DNA of 37,863 nucleotides, taken from NCBI GenBank assembly GCA_913057725.1, contig CAJXOS010000053.1, forward strand, positions 1 through 37,863, in the 5' to 3' direction. Source of the DNA: an uncultured Lewinella sp. Lineage in GTDB: Bacteria > Bacteroidota > Bacteroidia > Chitinophagales > Saprospiraceae. A program made the translations under genes and the position numbers. Of the stretch, positions 25,038 through 33,652 are shown one piece after another (the first letter of the stretch is position 1; each line of letters opens with the position of its first letter). The notes under the pieces are model-generated. The model saw only the letters and a program-made list of their open reading frames with translations, ran no database searches and was not told the DNA's origin.

Positions 25038-25439
25038 TTAGTTGTTTATGGCCAGGCGCCGATTGTCCAGATCGTCGATTTTCATTTTAATGATGGTCGC
25101 GATGGAGAGGGCCCGGTCTTTCGCACCTTTAGCTTTTTCTCCGCTGAATAGCTCATCTACTACATTGTTAAAGATGGCTAGCCAACTATTGAAGTGTTCA
25201 TTGGTCAGTCGATGGGTCATGTGCAGGTCCAGATGCTTTTGCAGGGTATCTCTCTTGTATTTCCCCGCTTGAAAAAGGACACTTTCCCAAAAGTCGACGA
25301 TGATATCCAGATGTTCCAGAACGTCAATTTGTGCTACTTCTAGAAATAAGTGCTTAAAGGTTTCGTCCTTTAGTAGCTGCTCATAAAAGGTATGCACCAA
25401 GCGCTTGATATCTGCTCGATCTTGAATATCTGTCTTCAT
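25038..25439 (-). CDS. Truncated haemoglobin, probably group III
   Basis: From the ATG at 25439 the protein has 133 residues; a GTG at 25475 would overlap hypE by 26 bases and is less likely. The sequence fits a group III truncated globin: an N-terminal RADIKRLVHTFYEQLLKDET with the Tyr of helix B, LFLEVAQIDVLEHLDIIVDF with WESVLF, and a histidine-rich helix LQKHLDLHMTHRLTNEHF with SWL, which holds the proximal haem ligand. It probably binds O2 or NO. It sits between hypE (10 bases upstream) and the mobile element. Its TAA stop is the inverse of the element's TTA target duplication. A role in protecting or sensing gases during hydrogenase assembly is inference. Confidence 0.85.
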   Translation of the reverse strand: MKTDIQDRADIKRLVHTFYEQLLKDETFKHLFLEVAQIDVLEHLDIIVDFWESVLFQAGKYKRDTLQKHLDLHMTHRLTNEHFNSWLAIFNNVVDELFSGEKAKGAKDRALSIATIIKMKIDDLDNRRLAINN

Positions 25440-25449
25440 GCCTTCGAGA

Positions 25450-26523
25450 TCAACAGATTCTAGGTAGTTGCTCACCTACCAGCATGTTGACAACGCGCTT
25501 GCCGCCAATACCACTAGTGAGAACCACTTGCCGAGGATGAGCCTCGGTTACCTCTCCGATAATGCTGGCATGCTGGCAGTATTCGTGCGTGCGCAGTTTC
25601 TCCACTACCGCATCAGCTACCGCTCCGTCGACGATGGTCATAAACACGCCTTCATTGGCAACGTATAGCGGGTCTAGCCCAAGGATTTCGCAGGCTCCAC
25701 TTACTTGTTCGTCCACCGGGATGTCTTTTTGATGCACATCAATACCCAATTTAGTATCACGGGCTACCTCTGTTAGTACTGTTCCCAAGCCGCCCCGAGT
25801 TGGGTCGCGAAGAAGGTGCACTTGCAGACCAAACTCATCCAGCAGTGCTTTCACCGCATGGTTTAGATTGCGACTATCACTTTCGATAGTGGTCTCAAAT
25901 TCCAAACCTTCACGGACAGACATGATCGCAATACCGTGCGTAGCAATATTGTCACTTACAATCACCTTGTCACCAACCTTGACGCGCGAGATATCAATTT
26001 GTGCCTGTGCGTGCACTTCTCCAATGCCAGTGGTGTTGATAAAGATCTTATCGCCCTTACCTCGCTCTACTACCTTAGTATCTCCTGTTACTACGGTGAC
26101 ACCGGCTTCGGCGCAAGCAAACTTTATGGCTACGAGAATATCCCAAAAGGCCTCCATCTCCAAGCCCTCTTCAATAATGAAGCTTAGGGATAGATAACGT
26201 GGAATAGCACCGCACATAGCCAAGTCATTGACCGTGCCGTTTACCGCTAGCTCACCAATGTTGCCGCCTGGGAAAAACACGGGCGATATTACAAAGCTAT
26301 CGGTGGTAAATGCAGTAGGGCCGTTCAGTTGAAGAACTGCACCGTCATGGCGTCTATCCAGTAGTTCGTTCTTCAGCACATCAAACACACCGCTATCCAG
26401 CAGGCGGTTGGTTAATAATCCACCGCTGCCGTGCCCCAGGGTAATGATATCGAAGTCGAGCTTCGGCATCGGGCACTGGAGCCGCATTTTTATCTTCTTC
26501 TCTTTTAGGTTAGATACAGTCAT
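25450..26523 (-). CDS. hypE: Hydrogenase maturation protein HypE
   Basis: A 357-residue member of the AIR-synthase/PurM family. Motifs: ITLGHGSGGLLTNRLL, GPTAFTTDSFVISPVFFPGG, GELAVNGTVNDLAMCGAIP, VTVVTGDTKVVERG and LLRDPTRGGLGTVLTEVA. The C terminus ends in LPRIC; the terminal cysteine is the residue that receives the carbamoyl group from HypF and is dehydrated to thiocyanate. HypE then delivers cyanide to the iron held by HypC-HypD. The ATG overlaps the hypD stop (TAATG). All key residues are present. Confidence 0.98.
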   Translation of the reverse strand: MTVSNLKEKKIKMRLQCPMPKLDFDIITLGHGSGGLLTNRLLDSGVFDVLKNELLDRRHDGAVLQLNGPTAFTTDSFVISPVFFPGGNIGELAVNGTVNDLAMCGAIPRYLSLSFIIEEGLEMEAFWDILVAIKFACAEAGVTVVTGDTKVVERGKGDKIFINTTGIGEVHAQAQIDISRVKVGDKVIVSDNIATHGIAIMSVREGLEFETTIESDSRNLNHAVKALLDEFGLQVHLLRDPTRGGLGTVLTEVARDTKLGIDVHQKDIPVDEQVSGACEILGLDPLYVANEGVFMTIVDGAVADAVVEKLRTHEYCQHASIIGEVTEAHPRQVVLTSGIGGKRVVNMLVGEQLPRIC

Positions 26524-27638
26524 TAGGCAATGGCTTGTTCTTCGAGTCGATTAATCTGATCGCTGAAGTGATAGTAGGCTGCGCAGGCTCCTTCGCTACT
26601 CACCATTGGTGCGCCCAATGGATTTTCAGGCTTACACTTCGTGCCAAAGTTGGGGCACTCGAAAGGCTTTTTGATACCTTTCATGATATCGCCAGCGATA
26701 CACTCTTTGTTTTCTGGAGCTTCAGGAATATTGACCGAGAACTTCTTGCGAGCATCAAAGCTTTCGTAATCATTCTTGACTTCATATCCGCTCATTGGAA
26801 TGACGTCCATGCCCCGCCACATACGATCGGTTACATCAAATACTTCACGGATTGTTTTGATGGCATTTGGGTTGCCATCCGGGCGTACCATGCGGGTGTA
26901 TTGATTTTCAAGTTTGGCCTCCCCGGCTTCCAATTGTTGGACGACCATTAGAATCCCCTGCAAAATGTCTACTGGCTCAAAGCCTGTAATAACGATAGGT
27001 ACACCGAATTTATCTACTAGCGGGTAGTACTCTTCCATGCCCATGATGGTGCAAACATGACCAGCGGCCAGGAAGCCCTGAACACTACATTCCTCATCGC
27101 TCATAAGTGCTTCGATCGCTGGAGGAACGAGTACGTGAGAGGCTAGGATAGAATAGTTGGTAAGCCCCATGCGATTGGCATGAACAACAGAAAGTGCGTT
27201 TGCCGGAGCTGTAGTTTCGAAACCTACTGCAAAGAAAACCACCTCCCGATCAGGGTTCTCTTCGGCAATTTTGACGGCCTCCAGGGGAGAGTACAGGATG
27301 CGAATATCAGCCCCATTGGCTTTGGATTCTAATAAGCTCTTTTCCGAACCAGGTACACGTAGCATGTCACCATAGGAACAAAGGATAACATCCTTCTCCT
27401 CGGCCAGGTAAACAGCTTTATCAATTAGGTTAAGTGGAGTGACACAGACTGGGCAGCCTGGGCCGTGTACCATGTTGATTTCTTTCGGTAGCATGGCCAG
27501 AATCCCGTTCTTAACCAAGCTATGGGTTTGGCCACCGCAAACTTCCATGATGGTCCAGGGGCGGGTAACGGTCTTTTTGATTTCAGCGAGATAACGCTGT
27601 GCTAATTCCGGATCACGATATTCGGTAAGAAACTTCAT
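26523..27638 (-). CDS. hypD: Hydrogenase maturation protein HypD
   Basis: A 371-residue iron-sulfur scaffold. The ATG at 27638 ([10 protein letters not shown]) is preferred over a GTG 25 codons upstream that lies inside hypC. Conserved motifs: [56 protein letters not shown] and [12 protein letters not shown]. The cysteine-rich C terminus ([20 protein letters not shown], then TKCKP and [10 protein letters not shown]) binds the 4Fe-4S cluster. With HypC it assembles the Fe(CN)2CO unit of the [NiFe] site. It is tightly coupled to hypE, and 37 bases follow hypC. Confidence 0.97.
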   Translation of the reverse strand: MKFLTEYRDPELAQRYLAEIKKTVTRPWTIMEVCGGQTHSLVKNGILAMLPKEINMVHGPGCPVCVTPLNLIDKAVYLAEEKDVILCSYGDMLRVPGSEKSLLESKANGADIRILYSPLEAVKIAEENPDREVVFFAVGFETTAPANALSVVHANRMGLTNYSILASHVLVPPAIEALMSDEECSVQGFLAAGHVCTIMGMEEYYPLVDKFGVPIVITGFEPVDILQGILMVVQQLEAGEAKLENQYTRMVRPDGNPNAIKTIREVFDVTDRMWRGMDVIPMSGYEVKNDYESFDARKKFSVNIPEAPENKECIAGDIMKGIKKPFECPNFGTKCKPENPLGAPMVSSEGACAAYYHFSDQINRLEEQAIA

Positions 27639-27675
27639 AGGTTTCGGATTTTTAGTTTGAGATGGATGCTGACTG

Positions 27676-27963
27676 CTACTTCGCGTACTCGGACTTGTCC
27701 GGTAGGAACTCACTGATGTTGAGTTCGTCTTCTACTTCGCCCATTTCTTCCAGATATCGGAAGGTTTTCTTGGCTTCTTCTTCGTCCACAATACTGATAG
27801 CCACGCCAACGTGAACCAGTACGTAGTCATCAACAACGGCCGCTGGAACCATTTCAAGGCTGGCTTCTTTGATGATACCGCCAAAGGAAACTTTCGCCAT
27901 ACGGACGGCGCCATTGAATTTGGATTCAATAGACTTAATCTTGCCGGGAATTGCTAAGCACAT
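27676..27963 (-). CDS. hypC: Hydrogenase maturation chaperone HypC
   Basis: A 95-residue HypC/HybG-family chaperone. [13 protein letters not shown] carries the essential N-terminal Cys2, and [20 protein letters not shown] carries the conserved His51; both ligate or contact the iron unit. The protein shuttles the Fe(CN)2CO group from HypD to the large-subunit precursor. The tail ([19 protein letters not shown]) is longer than in the minimal family. The start overlaps the end of hypF by 29 bases, showing tight coupling. Confidence 0.96.
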   Translation of the reverse strand: MCLAIPGKIKSIESKFNGAVRMAKVSFGGIIKEASLEMVPAAVVDDYVLVHVGVAISIVDEEEAKKTFRYLEEMGEVEDELNISEFLPDKSEYAK

Positions 27964-30274
27964 GCTGCTGTGTTTTTTCCGTGAATAATGTATGCTGTCG
28001 CTCTATTTCGGCACAGACAAGCTGGCCGAAGGAGATGTTTTCGTCATTAGGTGAGAGCTGATCATGGAAGAACAGCTCATAGTCTTTTGAGAGATGCTCG
28101 ATGAGCAGATCTACGAGGAGTGCATTTTGGAATACGCCACCGCTAAAAGCCAGGCGAGTAATGCTTTGCTGCTCGGCAATTGCCTGAACGTACTTGACCA
28201 GGCTGAAGTGAAACTTCGCGGCAATATGTTCAGGCGATAAGCCCAGACTAATATCTTTCTGAATGGCAGCTAATATTCCAGTAGTAGGAATGGTGGTGGT
28301 CAAGAGTTGTCCTTCCAGGTAGTGAGCTGTTTGTTTGCGGGAGCTTTTTCGGAAGTATCGTTCTGCCATCACTTGTAAAGCAATTGCCGCTTCTCCCTCA
28401 AAGGATTGTTTGTCAATTCCTGTTGCCAGAGCAGCCACCGCATCGAACAAGCGACCGACGCTGGAAGATTTTAAGCCTTGCTCTCTTGCGAGCATACGCT
28501 CATAAATTCGCCACTCTTGATCGCTAAATCTTGGACGCAGCGCCTCACGAACTTCTGGCGATGACCAACCGATGGCTAAGGCTGACATTCGAGGCTCGCG
28601 GGCCATCTTGTCTCCTGCTAAGGACTGGAAGTAGGAAAACTGTCCGCAGCGCTCAAACTGATAATCTTGGTAACGGAAGAACTCTCCACCCCAGATTTGC
28701 TGGTCCTCTCCGAGGCCGGTGCCATCCCAAATAACACCAAGTACTGGTTCGGTGCTCTGGATCAAATTATGTTCTCCAAGAATAGCGCCGAAATGCGCTT
28801 GATGGTGCTGTATCTGACGGATCGAAATTTCTAGCTCTTCGCTCCAATTTTCGCCGAGTTGTGTACTAGGGTAGTTGGGGTGTGCATCTACCAAAACCTG
28901 TTTCGGCTGCGCTTCTAGAAGGTGTACCAGATGCTGGAAACAGTGGCGGTAGTTTTCCTGGGTGTCAAAATGCTCCAGATCACCAAGGTATTGGCTGATG
29001 TAGGTATTGCCGCGGTGCAAGATGGAGAAGGTACTCTTGAGCATGGCGCCCATAGCAACCGACTCAGGGATCGACCACTGGAGATCAGCTTGAATATAGG
29101 TAGGAGCCCATCCTCGCGAACGTCTCAGGATAATACGCTGCCGATGCCATGGGGAGTATAGCACCACACTGTCATCCTGCGGAGCTACAATGGCCCGTTG
29201 GTTGTCCAATACATAGTCGGCTATGGGATGTAGATCTTGGATAGCCTTAGCGTCCTCAAATATGATAGGGGCATTACTAATGTTACCGCTAGTTGCTATA
29301 ACTGGGCGGCCAAATGCCTGAAGGAGGATTTCGTACAGTGGCGTGTAAGGCAACATAATGCCCAAGCGCTCCAGTCCCGGTGCAATAGCATCGGTGGCTA
29401 AAGAAGAATAATCTTTAATCGATGCCAAAACAATCGGTGCAGTAGTGCTCGTGAGCGCCTCTATTTCGTCCGCTCCCAGTGCCAATTGAGCCTTGGCTGC
29501 AGCCAGGGCGGGGAAGAGGAGGGCAAAAGGTTTTGTGGGGCGTTGCTTACGGGCCCGGAGCAATTGGATAGCCTGCTCATTTTGGGCGTCACAAGTCAAC
29601 AAGTAACCACCAATACCTTTGACGGCTACAATCTTGCCCTCCTCCCAGAGTGTTACAACTTTATTGATTATTTCCGACTGGTCAAGCGATAAGGCTTCTC
29701 CGGTCGAGGTATATAGTTGTAAGTTGATGCTACAATCCTCACATGTATTCGTTTGTGCGTAGTAGCGCCGATCCGTTGGATCATGATATTCATCCTCGCA
29801 CGACTGGCAGAGCGGAAAAGCTTCCATAGTAGTGACTGGTCGGTCATAGGGGAGCTTCTGAATAATGGAATAACGCGGACCACAGTTGGTACAACTGGTA
29901 AAAGCATATCCCTCACGCCGACTATTAGAATCGTACAGGTCATTCCGGCAATCTTCGCAGAGTGCGAAATCGGGAGTGAGCATCAGGTTTACTTCTTTAC
30001 CGGAAGTGCTATGGACGATCTCAAAGGAAGTGTAGCATTGATCAGCTACCTGTTGTACCGTAACATCGGTAATGCGAGAGAGTCGCGGAGCGGTTTTCAA
30101 GAGTTCGTCTAGAAAGGTCATGACTGCCGCTTGTTGCGCTTCGATCTCTACATGTACACCATCAGTAGTATTATTCACCCAACCATTCAAGGCATGGCGT
30201 TGTGCCAATACGTAGACAAAGGGCCGGAAACCGACCCCCTGAACTTGCCCTTGAATGTGGATGTGCCAATTCAT
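27935..30274 (-). CDS. hypF: Carbamoyltransferase HypF
   Basis: A 779-residue, full-length HypF. Domains in order: acylphosphatase (HIQGQVQGVGFRPFVYVLAQ), two C4 zinc fingers (CEDCRNDLYD, CTNCGPRYS, LCQSCEDEYHDPTDRRYY, CEDC), a YrdC-like nucleotide-binding domain (AVKGIGGYLLTCDAQN, RPTKPFALLFP, SGNISNAPI) and a Kae1-like carbamoyltransferase domain (VDAHPNYPST, IQHHQAHFGA, IWDGTGLGEDQQIWGGEFF, ALATGIDKQSFEGEAAIAL, LAFSGGVFQNALL). It converts carbamoyl phosphate into carbamoyl-AMP and transfers the carbamoyl group to HypE as cyanide precursor. The ATG follows the hypB stop by one base. Confidence 0.98.
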   Translation of the reverse strand: MNWHIHIQGQVQGVGFRPFVYVLAQRHALNGWVNNTTDGVHVEIEAQQAAVMTFLDELLKTAPRLSRITDVTVQQVADQCYTSFEIVHSTSGKEVNLMLTPDFALCEDCRNDLYDSNSRREGYAFTSCTNCGPRYSIIQKLPYDRPVTTMEAFPLCQSCEDEYHDPTDRRYYAQTNTCEDCSINLQLYTSTGEALSLDQSEIINKVVTLWEEGKIVAVKGIGGYLLTCDAQNEQAIQLLRARKQRPTKPFALLFPALAAAKAQLALGADEIEALTSTTAPIVLASIKDYSSLATDAIAPGLERLGIMLPYTPLYEILLQAFGRPVIATSGNISNAPIIFEDAKAIQDLHPIADYVLDNQRAIVAPQDDSVVLYSPWHRQRIILRRSRGWAPTYIQADLQWSIPESVAMGAMLKSTFSILHRGNTYISQYLGDLEHFDTQENYRHCFQHLVHLLEAQPKQVLVDAHPNYPSTQLGENWSEELEISIRQIQHHQAHFGAILGEHNLIQSTEPVLGVIWDGTGLGEDQQIWGGEFFRYQDYQFERCGQFSYFQSLAGDKMAREPRMSALAIGWSSPEVREALRPRFSDQEWRIYERMLAREQGLKSSSVGRLFDAVAALATGIDKQSFEGEAAIALQVMAERYFRKSSRKQTAHYLEGQLLTTTIPTTGILAAIQKDISLGLSPEHIAAKFHFSLVKYVQAIAEQQSITRLAFSGGVFQNALLVDLLIEHLSKDYELFFHDQLSPNDENISFGQLVCAEIERQHTLFTEKTQQHVLSNSRQD

Positions 30275-30275
30275 A

Positions 30276-31004
30276 TTACTCGGCGTTTGCTACAGCTTTT
30301 GCGGCTTCTTGCTTCTCCGCTACTTTATTGAGTAACCAATTGCACCATTCATCAATTCCTTGGTCATTGATGCTTGAAATTTCCAGTACCTCAAGATTAG
30401 GGTTGATGTCGCGTGCATCTGCTACTACATTATCTACTGAGAATGGCAGGTAGGGTAGTAGGTCTATCTTGGAAACCAAGAGTAGCTCGCTGGTAAGGAA
30501 CATACGTGGGTACTTCTTAGGCTTATCATCTCCTTCCGTGGTAGCGATCAGGGTAACCCGATAGTCTTCACCCAAGTCGAAGGAGGCTGGGCAAACCAAA
30601 TTGCCTACGTTTTCAATAATGAGTAGTTCTACACCATCCAGACTAAAGCCTTCCATACCTTGCCAGACCATTTGTGCTTCCAGGTGGCAAATCCCACCAG
30701 TGACAATCTGTAACGCATCAGCACCTACATCGCGCAAACGATCAGCATCTCTCTCCGTTTCCAGGTCTCCAACCAGAATCTTCATGTTTACCTTGTCGCC
30801 GATCCGGCGGGCGGTTTCTTGTAGCAATGTCGTCTTGCCACTACCGGCAGAAGAAGTGATGTTGATGAGTAAGATATTCTTCTCGGCCATTTTCTTGCGA
30901 ATACTCTCCGCTACAAAGTCATTGGCCTTCAGTAAGTGCATGGTGGTATTGTCACAAGTGACTGTTCCTCTGGCTGTTTTGGTAGATTTCTGAGCTTTAT
31001 CCAT
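30276..31004 (-). CDS. hypB: Hydrogenase nickel incorporation GTPase HypB
   Basis: A 242-residue SIMIBI GTPase. The P-loop SSAGSGKTT is at residues 51-59; GDLETERDADRL, the metal-binding GGICHLEAQMV (Cys106, His107), ENVGNLVCPASFDLGE (Cys138) and VSKIDLLPY follow. It lacks the N-terminal CXXCGC nickel motif and any histidine-rich tract, so nickel storage is not expected. With HypA it inserts nickel into the large subunit. It is the first gene of the unit running to DUF151, and its upstream region carries an array of possible operator sites. Confidence 0.97.
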   Translation of the reverse strand: MDKAQKSTKTARGTVTCDNTTMHLLKANDFVAESIRKKMAEKNILLINITSSAGSGKTTLLQETARRIGDKVNMKILVGDLETERDADRLRDVGADALQIVTGGICHLEAQMVWQGMEGFSLDGVELLIIENVGNLVCPASFDLGEDYRVTLIATTEGDDKPKKYPRMFLTSELLLVSKIDLLPYLPFSVDNVVADARDINPNLEVLEISSINDQGIDEWCNWLLNKVAEKQEAAKAVANAE

Positions 31005-31051
31005 CGTTATGTTCTTATACGTCAGTTGATTGTTATAGGTAAGTTATGGCC

Positions 31052-31141
31052 TTCCTTTTGATTAGAAAAGGAATTCAAGGCTTTAGAAAATTTTTTCTAA
31101 AAGTGAAGCTGGTTTAGAAGGGATACTACACCATTAGAAAA
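31052..31141. promoter_or_regulatory. TTAGAA half-site array upstream of hypB
   Basis: TTAGAAAA or TTAGAAGG occurs at 31062, 31083, 31114 and 31134, at spacings of 21, 31 and 20 bases, near whole helical turns. An inverted TTTTCTAAA at 31093 makes a perfect 9-base palindrome with 31082-31090. TTCCTTTT/AAAAGGAA (31052-31059, 31066-31073) encloses the first site. Paired direct repeats about 21 bases apart are the usual LytTR binding pattern. The array lies in the 428-base divergent region between hypB and the LytS/LytTR cassette; nothing else gene-like was seen there. Confidence 0.5.
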
Positions 31142-31404
31142 TTAGCTCAAAGGGATGTGAGCGTTGATGACTTTTGTCAGTGCCTTAGGAGAAACTTGTT
31201 TTGATGACTGGAATGCCCCCTAAGCATTTTTGAATAATTAAAGAGCGGCAAGACCACCTGCATCCTACTATTTTATATAGGGATTGCTGGCCTGACAGCC
31301 TGCTATCGTCTTACCCAAAAAGTCCTGATCACACGAAATGACACTTTGGTCACATAAGTCTTACCACTGATCAAACGGCCAAAGCAAAGTACAGGGTGCT
31401 GTGT

Positions 31405-31412
31405 TATACTTG
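31405..31412 (+). promoter_or_regulatory. Candidate -7 element for the two-component cassette
   Basis: TATACTTG differs at one position from TAnnTTTG and lies 20 bases before the ATG at 31433. No -33 box is clear. Confidence 0.3.
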
Positions 31413-31432
31413 CAAAAGAAAGCAACAGCATT

Positions 31433-32188
31433 ATGAAGAATAATCTACTACTCTTTTCCTTGTTGGCCACTTTGATTTGGCTACCAAACGCGCACTCTCA
31501 AGTTTTAACTGAAATTCAGGACACTAATATTGAGCTACGCAAGTCTCCCTATTATGTAATCCTTGGAGGCAGTATCAGAGCTGATTTTGGTTACCAGCAA
31601 ATACGAGATTTCTACGAAGGGCAGGGCTTTGATGATATCTTCGTCCTTGAGGACCACGGGATAATTGGCGGTGGTCTTTTATTTGGTGATGGTTTCTCCG
31701 TAGAACTACTCGGTGAGTTGGGAACTGATTCTGATGAAACGCGCTCTGGTCTTTCAGAGCTTTCGCTAATTAAGGCGAATCTGGGGCTTCATGCCCTACT
31801 CGGATATAATGTTTGGAAAGCCGAACGGAAGAGTCTTTTCCTACAAGCTGGCTTGTCTGGGCTGGGTAGTGCCGTTAGCATCAATGAACAGCGCTCTGGT
31901 ACCTTTGATTTCAATGATGTAAATGCTGCTAACGCTCCGTTGGTGAGGAGTTGGCCCACCTTCACCCACTGGCAGGGAGGCTTACATTTTGCGCTTCAAT
32001 TTAAATTTAGCTACCCTCGGTCAGTGCTTGGGTCCTCTGATTTAGACATTCGGCTGGGTTATGTGACGGCACAACGATCAAAAGAGTGGTCTCTTGATCC
32101 GGGGCAAGGGCTAAATGTCCCATCGGATCGTGCTCAGTATCTTTATTTCAGTTCTACTTATCACTTCTTCTTCAGAATCCGTCGATAG
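31433..32188 (+). CDS. Outer-membrane beta-barrel-like protein
   Basis: A 251-residue protein with a signal peptide (MKNNLLLFSLLATLIWLPNA, cleavage near AHSQ). The mature part alternates polar and hydrophobic residues with glycine-rich turns: YYVILGGSIRADFGYQQI, IIGGGLLFGDGFSVELLGEL, LGLHALLGYNVW, WQGGLHFALQFKFSY. It ends in a strand, AQYLYFSSTYHFFFRIRR, with aromatic residues near the end. This suggests an 8- to 10-stranded barrel. No family is recognised. It is the first gene of a plus-strand cassette with a two-component system, and may be its target or envelope sensor. Confidence 0.7.
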   Translation: MKNNLLLFSLLATLIWLPNAHSQVLTEIQDTNIELRKSPYYVILGGSIRADFGYQQIRDFYEGQGFDDIFVLEDHGIIGGGLLFGDGFSVELLGELGTDSDETRSGLSELSLIKANLGLHALLGYNVWKAERKSLFLQAGLSGLGSAVSINEQRSGTFDFNDVNAANAPLVRSWPTFTHWQGGLHFALQFKFSYPRSVLGSSDLDIRLGYVTAQRSKEWSLDPGQGLNVPSDRAQYLYFSSTYHFFFRIRR

Positions 32189-32193
32189 TGGAA

Positions 32194-32637
32194 ATGAGAA
32201 TCATACTTATCATCCTTTCGTTTGCACTGATTTGGCCCGCAATGGCCATTGGGCAACAAAGTAGTGACGTAGTTAGTGAACAAGAGGAGTACGCTACGCT
32301 CTACTTCTACCGCAAGCCTGAGTTTTACAGTGGGCGTTTCGATTGTTGGATAGGAGAGACGCGCTTGATCAAGAACTTTCAGCGTTCAAGCTACTTTTGG
32401 CTGAATCTGCCGGCGGGCACCTATGAAATAAAAACGAATGGTAGACCCGCTTGGACCATTTATGAGAAAAAGTACGAGCTCAAAGTAGAGGCGGGGCAGG
32501 TTTACTATATTGAAGCAGTATTAGACTACGACTTCCTAGGCACTGCTCTCCTTTTGCAAGTACGTAGTCAGGCAGACTTTGATCTGTTGAAATCTAAACT
32601 CTCCTTCGATGAGCGAGCGATCCGAGTATTGGACTAA
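32194..32637 (+). CDS. Small secreted protein, DUF2846-like
   Basis: From the ATG at 32194 the protein has 147 residues; a GTG two codons earlier overlaps the previous stop and is an equal alternative. A signal peptide (MRIILIILSFALIWPAMAIG) precedes a beta-sandwich-like body: YATLYFYRKPEFYSGRFDCW, IKNFQRSSYFWLNLPAGTYE and KKYELKVEAGQVYYIEAVLD. This order (short Y-R-P strand, LPAGTYE, then GQ.YYIE) is that of the DUF2846 group, from memory. Function unknown. Its 3' end overlaps the kinase start by 29 bases, so it is coupled to the two-component system. Confidence 0.72.
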   Translation: MRIILIILSFALIWPAMAIGQQSSDVVSEQEEYATLYFYRKPEFYSGRFDCWIGETRLIKNFQRSSYFWLNLPAGTYEIKTNGRPAWTIYEKKYELKVEAGQVYYIEAVLDYDFLGTALLLQVRSQADFDLLKSKLSFDERAIRVLD

Positions 32638-33652
32638 AACCCCTCGCTACTTTTTTGTAGCCCTTGGTCTGGTGCTGATTGGCTATTGGGTGTATTGGTG
32701 GCAGCTTGGCCTGGCACCATATACCGGCGAAGGAAGTGCTGATTTAGCAGGTTTCTTACGTTGGTTGCTGGGGTACGTATTCCTTTTGGTGGTGATTTTT
32801 GGAGTTGCATTACTGAATCATCGCCTGTTCTTCCGCAAGTTTGTAAGCCAGCGACCAGGTTCACATTGGTACTACTACAGTTGGCTCCTTGCTTTGTGGT
32901 GGATGCTGTTTGAGCTCTTTCAGTCTCTAAATGCCTACGCCACTGAGGTCATCATTGAGAATTGGTTCGTGAGTTTACTTTGTACGGTCTTAATTGCTGT
33001 TCTGACGTTGGCCATTGACCAACCGGAGATTCGTCAAAAACGAGCTGAACTAGAGCAGGATAAGGCGGAAGCAGAGCTACGCAACCTCCGAGCGCAACTT
33101 CATCCTCACTTTCTATTCAATACCCTGAATACGGTCTACAGTGAGGCACTACAGCAAGATCAAGAGCACCTGGCCACCTTGATTGGAGAATTGTCTGGTT
33201 TGTTACGCTACTCCTTTAAGCACGCTAAGCAGGTAACGGTAACACTACACGAAGAGGTGGATTTCTTGCAGCGCTACATCAATTTACAAGTAGCACGACT
33301 TACTGAAAGACAGCAAGAGGGAGTAGAGCTTACGTTTCCTAACGAACCATCGCCAGCTATGCTGCCACCTTTACTGATCATTCCTTTTGTCGAAAATGCT
33401 TTTGTGCATGGTATCCATGATGGACCTGACTTCTTTTTGAAGATTGAACTCAAGGAGGAAGATGACTATTTACTATTGCATATTGCCAATAGTAAACCCA
33501 CTACACAACACCCCAAAGGAAGTGGAACGGGAATTAGCAATACTCGCCAACGCTTGGACCGCCTCTACCAAGGCCGCTACGTGTTGGAAGAAGAGCAGAC
33601 TGCTAAGTCCTACCGCCTTCATTTGAAATTTCCTTTAAGCCCAGTCACATGA
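32609..33652 (+). CDS. LytS-like membrane histidine kinase
   Basis: A 347-residue kinase of the His_kinase (LytS/YehU) family. Four hydrophobic helices fill residues 14-135 (YFFVALGLVLIGYWVYWW, FLRWLLGYVFLLVVIFGVAL, YSWLLALWWMLFELFQSL, WFVSLLCTVLIAVLTLAI). A coiled linker leads to LRAQLHPHFLFNTLN, with His167 as the probable phosphoacceptor. The ATPase part has PPLLIIPFVENAFVHGI (N box) and GSGTGISNTRQRLDRLY (G box). No periplasmic sensor domain is present, so the signal is sensed in or near the membrane. The stop overlaps the response-regulator start as ATGA. Confidence 0.93.
   Translation: MSERSEYWTKTPRYFFVALGLVLIGYWVYWWQLGLAPYTGEGSADLAGFLRWLLGYVFLLVVIFGVALLNHRLFFRKFVSQRPGSHWYYYSWLLALWWMLFELFQSLNAYATEVIIENWFVSLLCTVLIAVLTLAIDQPEIRQKRAELEQDKAEAELRNLRAQLHPHFLFNTLNTVYSEALQQDQEHLATLIGELSGLLRYSFKHAKQVTVTLHEEVDFLQRYINLQVARLTERQQEGVELTFPNEPSPAMLPPLLIIPFVENAFVHGIHDGPDFFLKIELKEEDDYLLLHIANSKPTTQHPKGSGTGISNTRQRLDRLYQGRYVLEEEQTAKSYRLHLKFPLSPVT

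Noticed and set aside
24897-25151. 84-residue plus-strand open frame across the mobile element
   Set aside because: It runs from the element into the antisense of the globin gene; most likely chance, though the element part could be a relic of a longer insertion sequence.
27639-27713. GTG-initiated N-terminal extension of HypD
   Set aside because: The extra 25 residues are low-complexity, lie inside hypC and are absent from the family; the ATG at 27638 starts the conserved sequence.
31285-31304. Sigma-54-like promoter (TGG...GC) in the hypB upstream region
   Set aside because: The distance between GG and GC is 11 rather than the required 10 bases, and the flanking bases do not fit.
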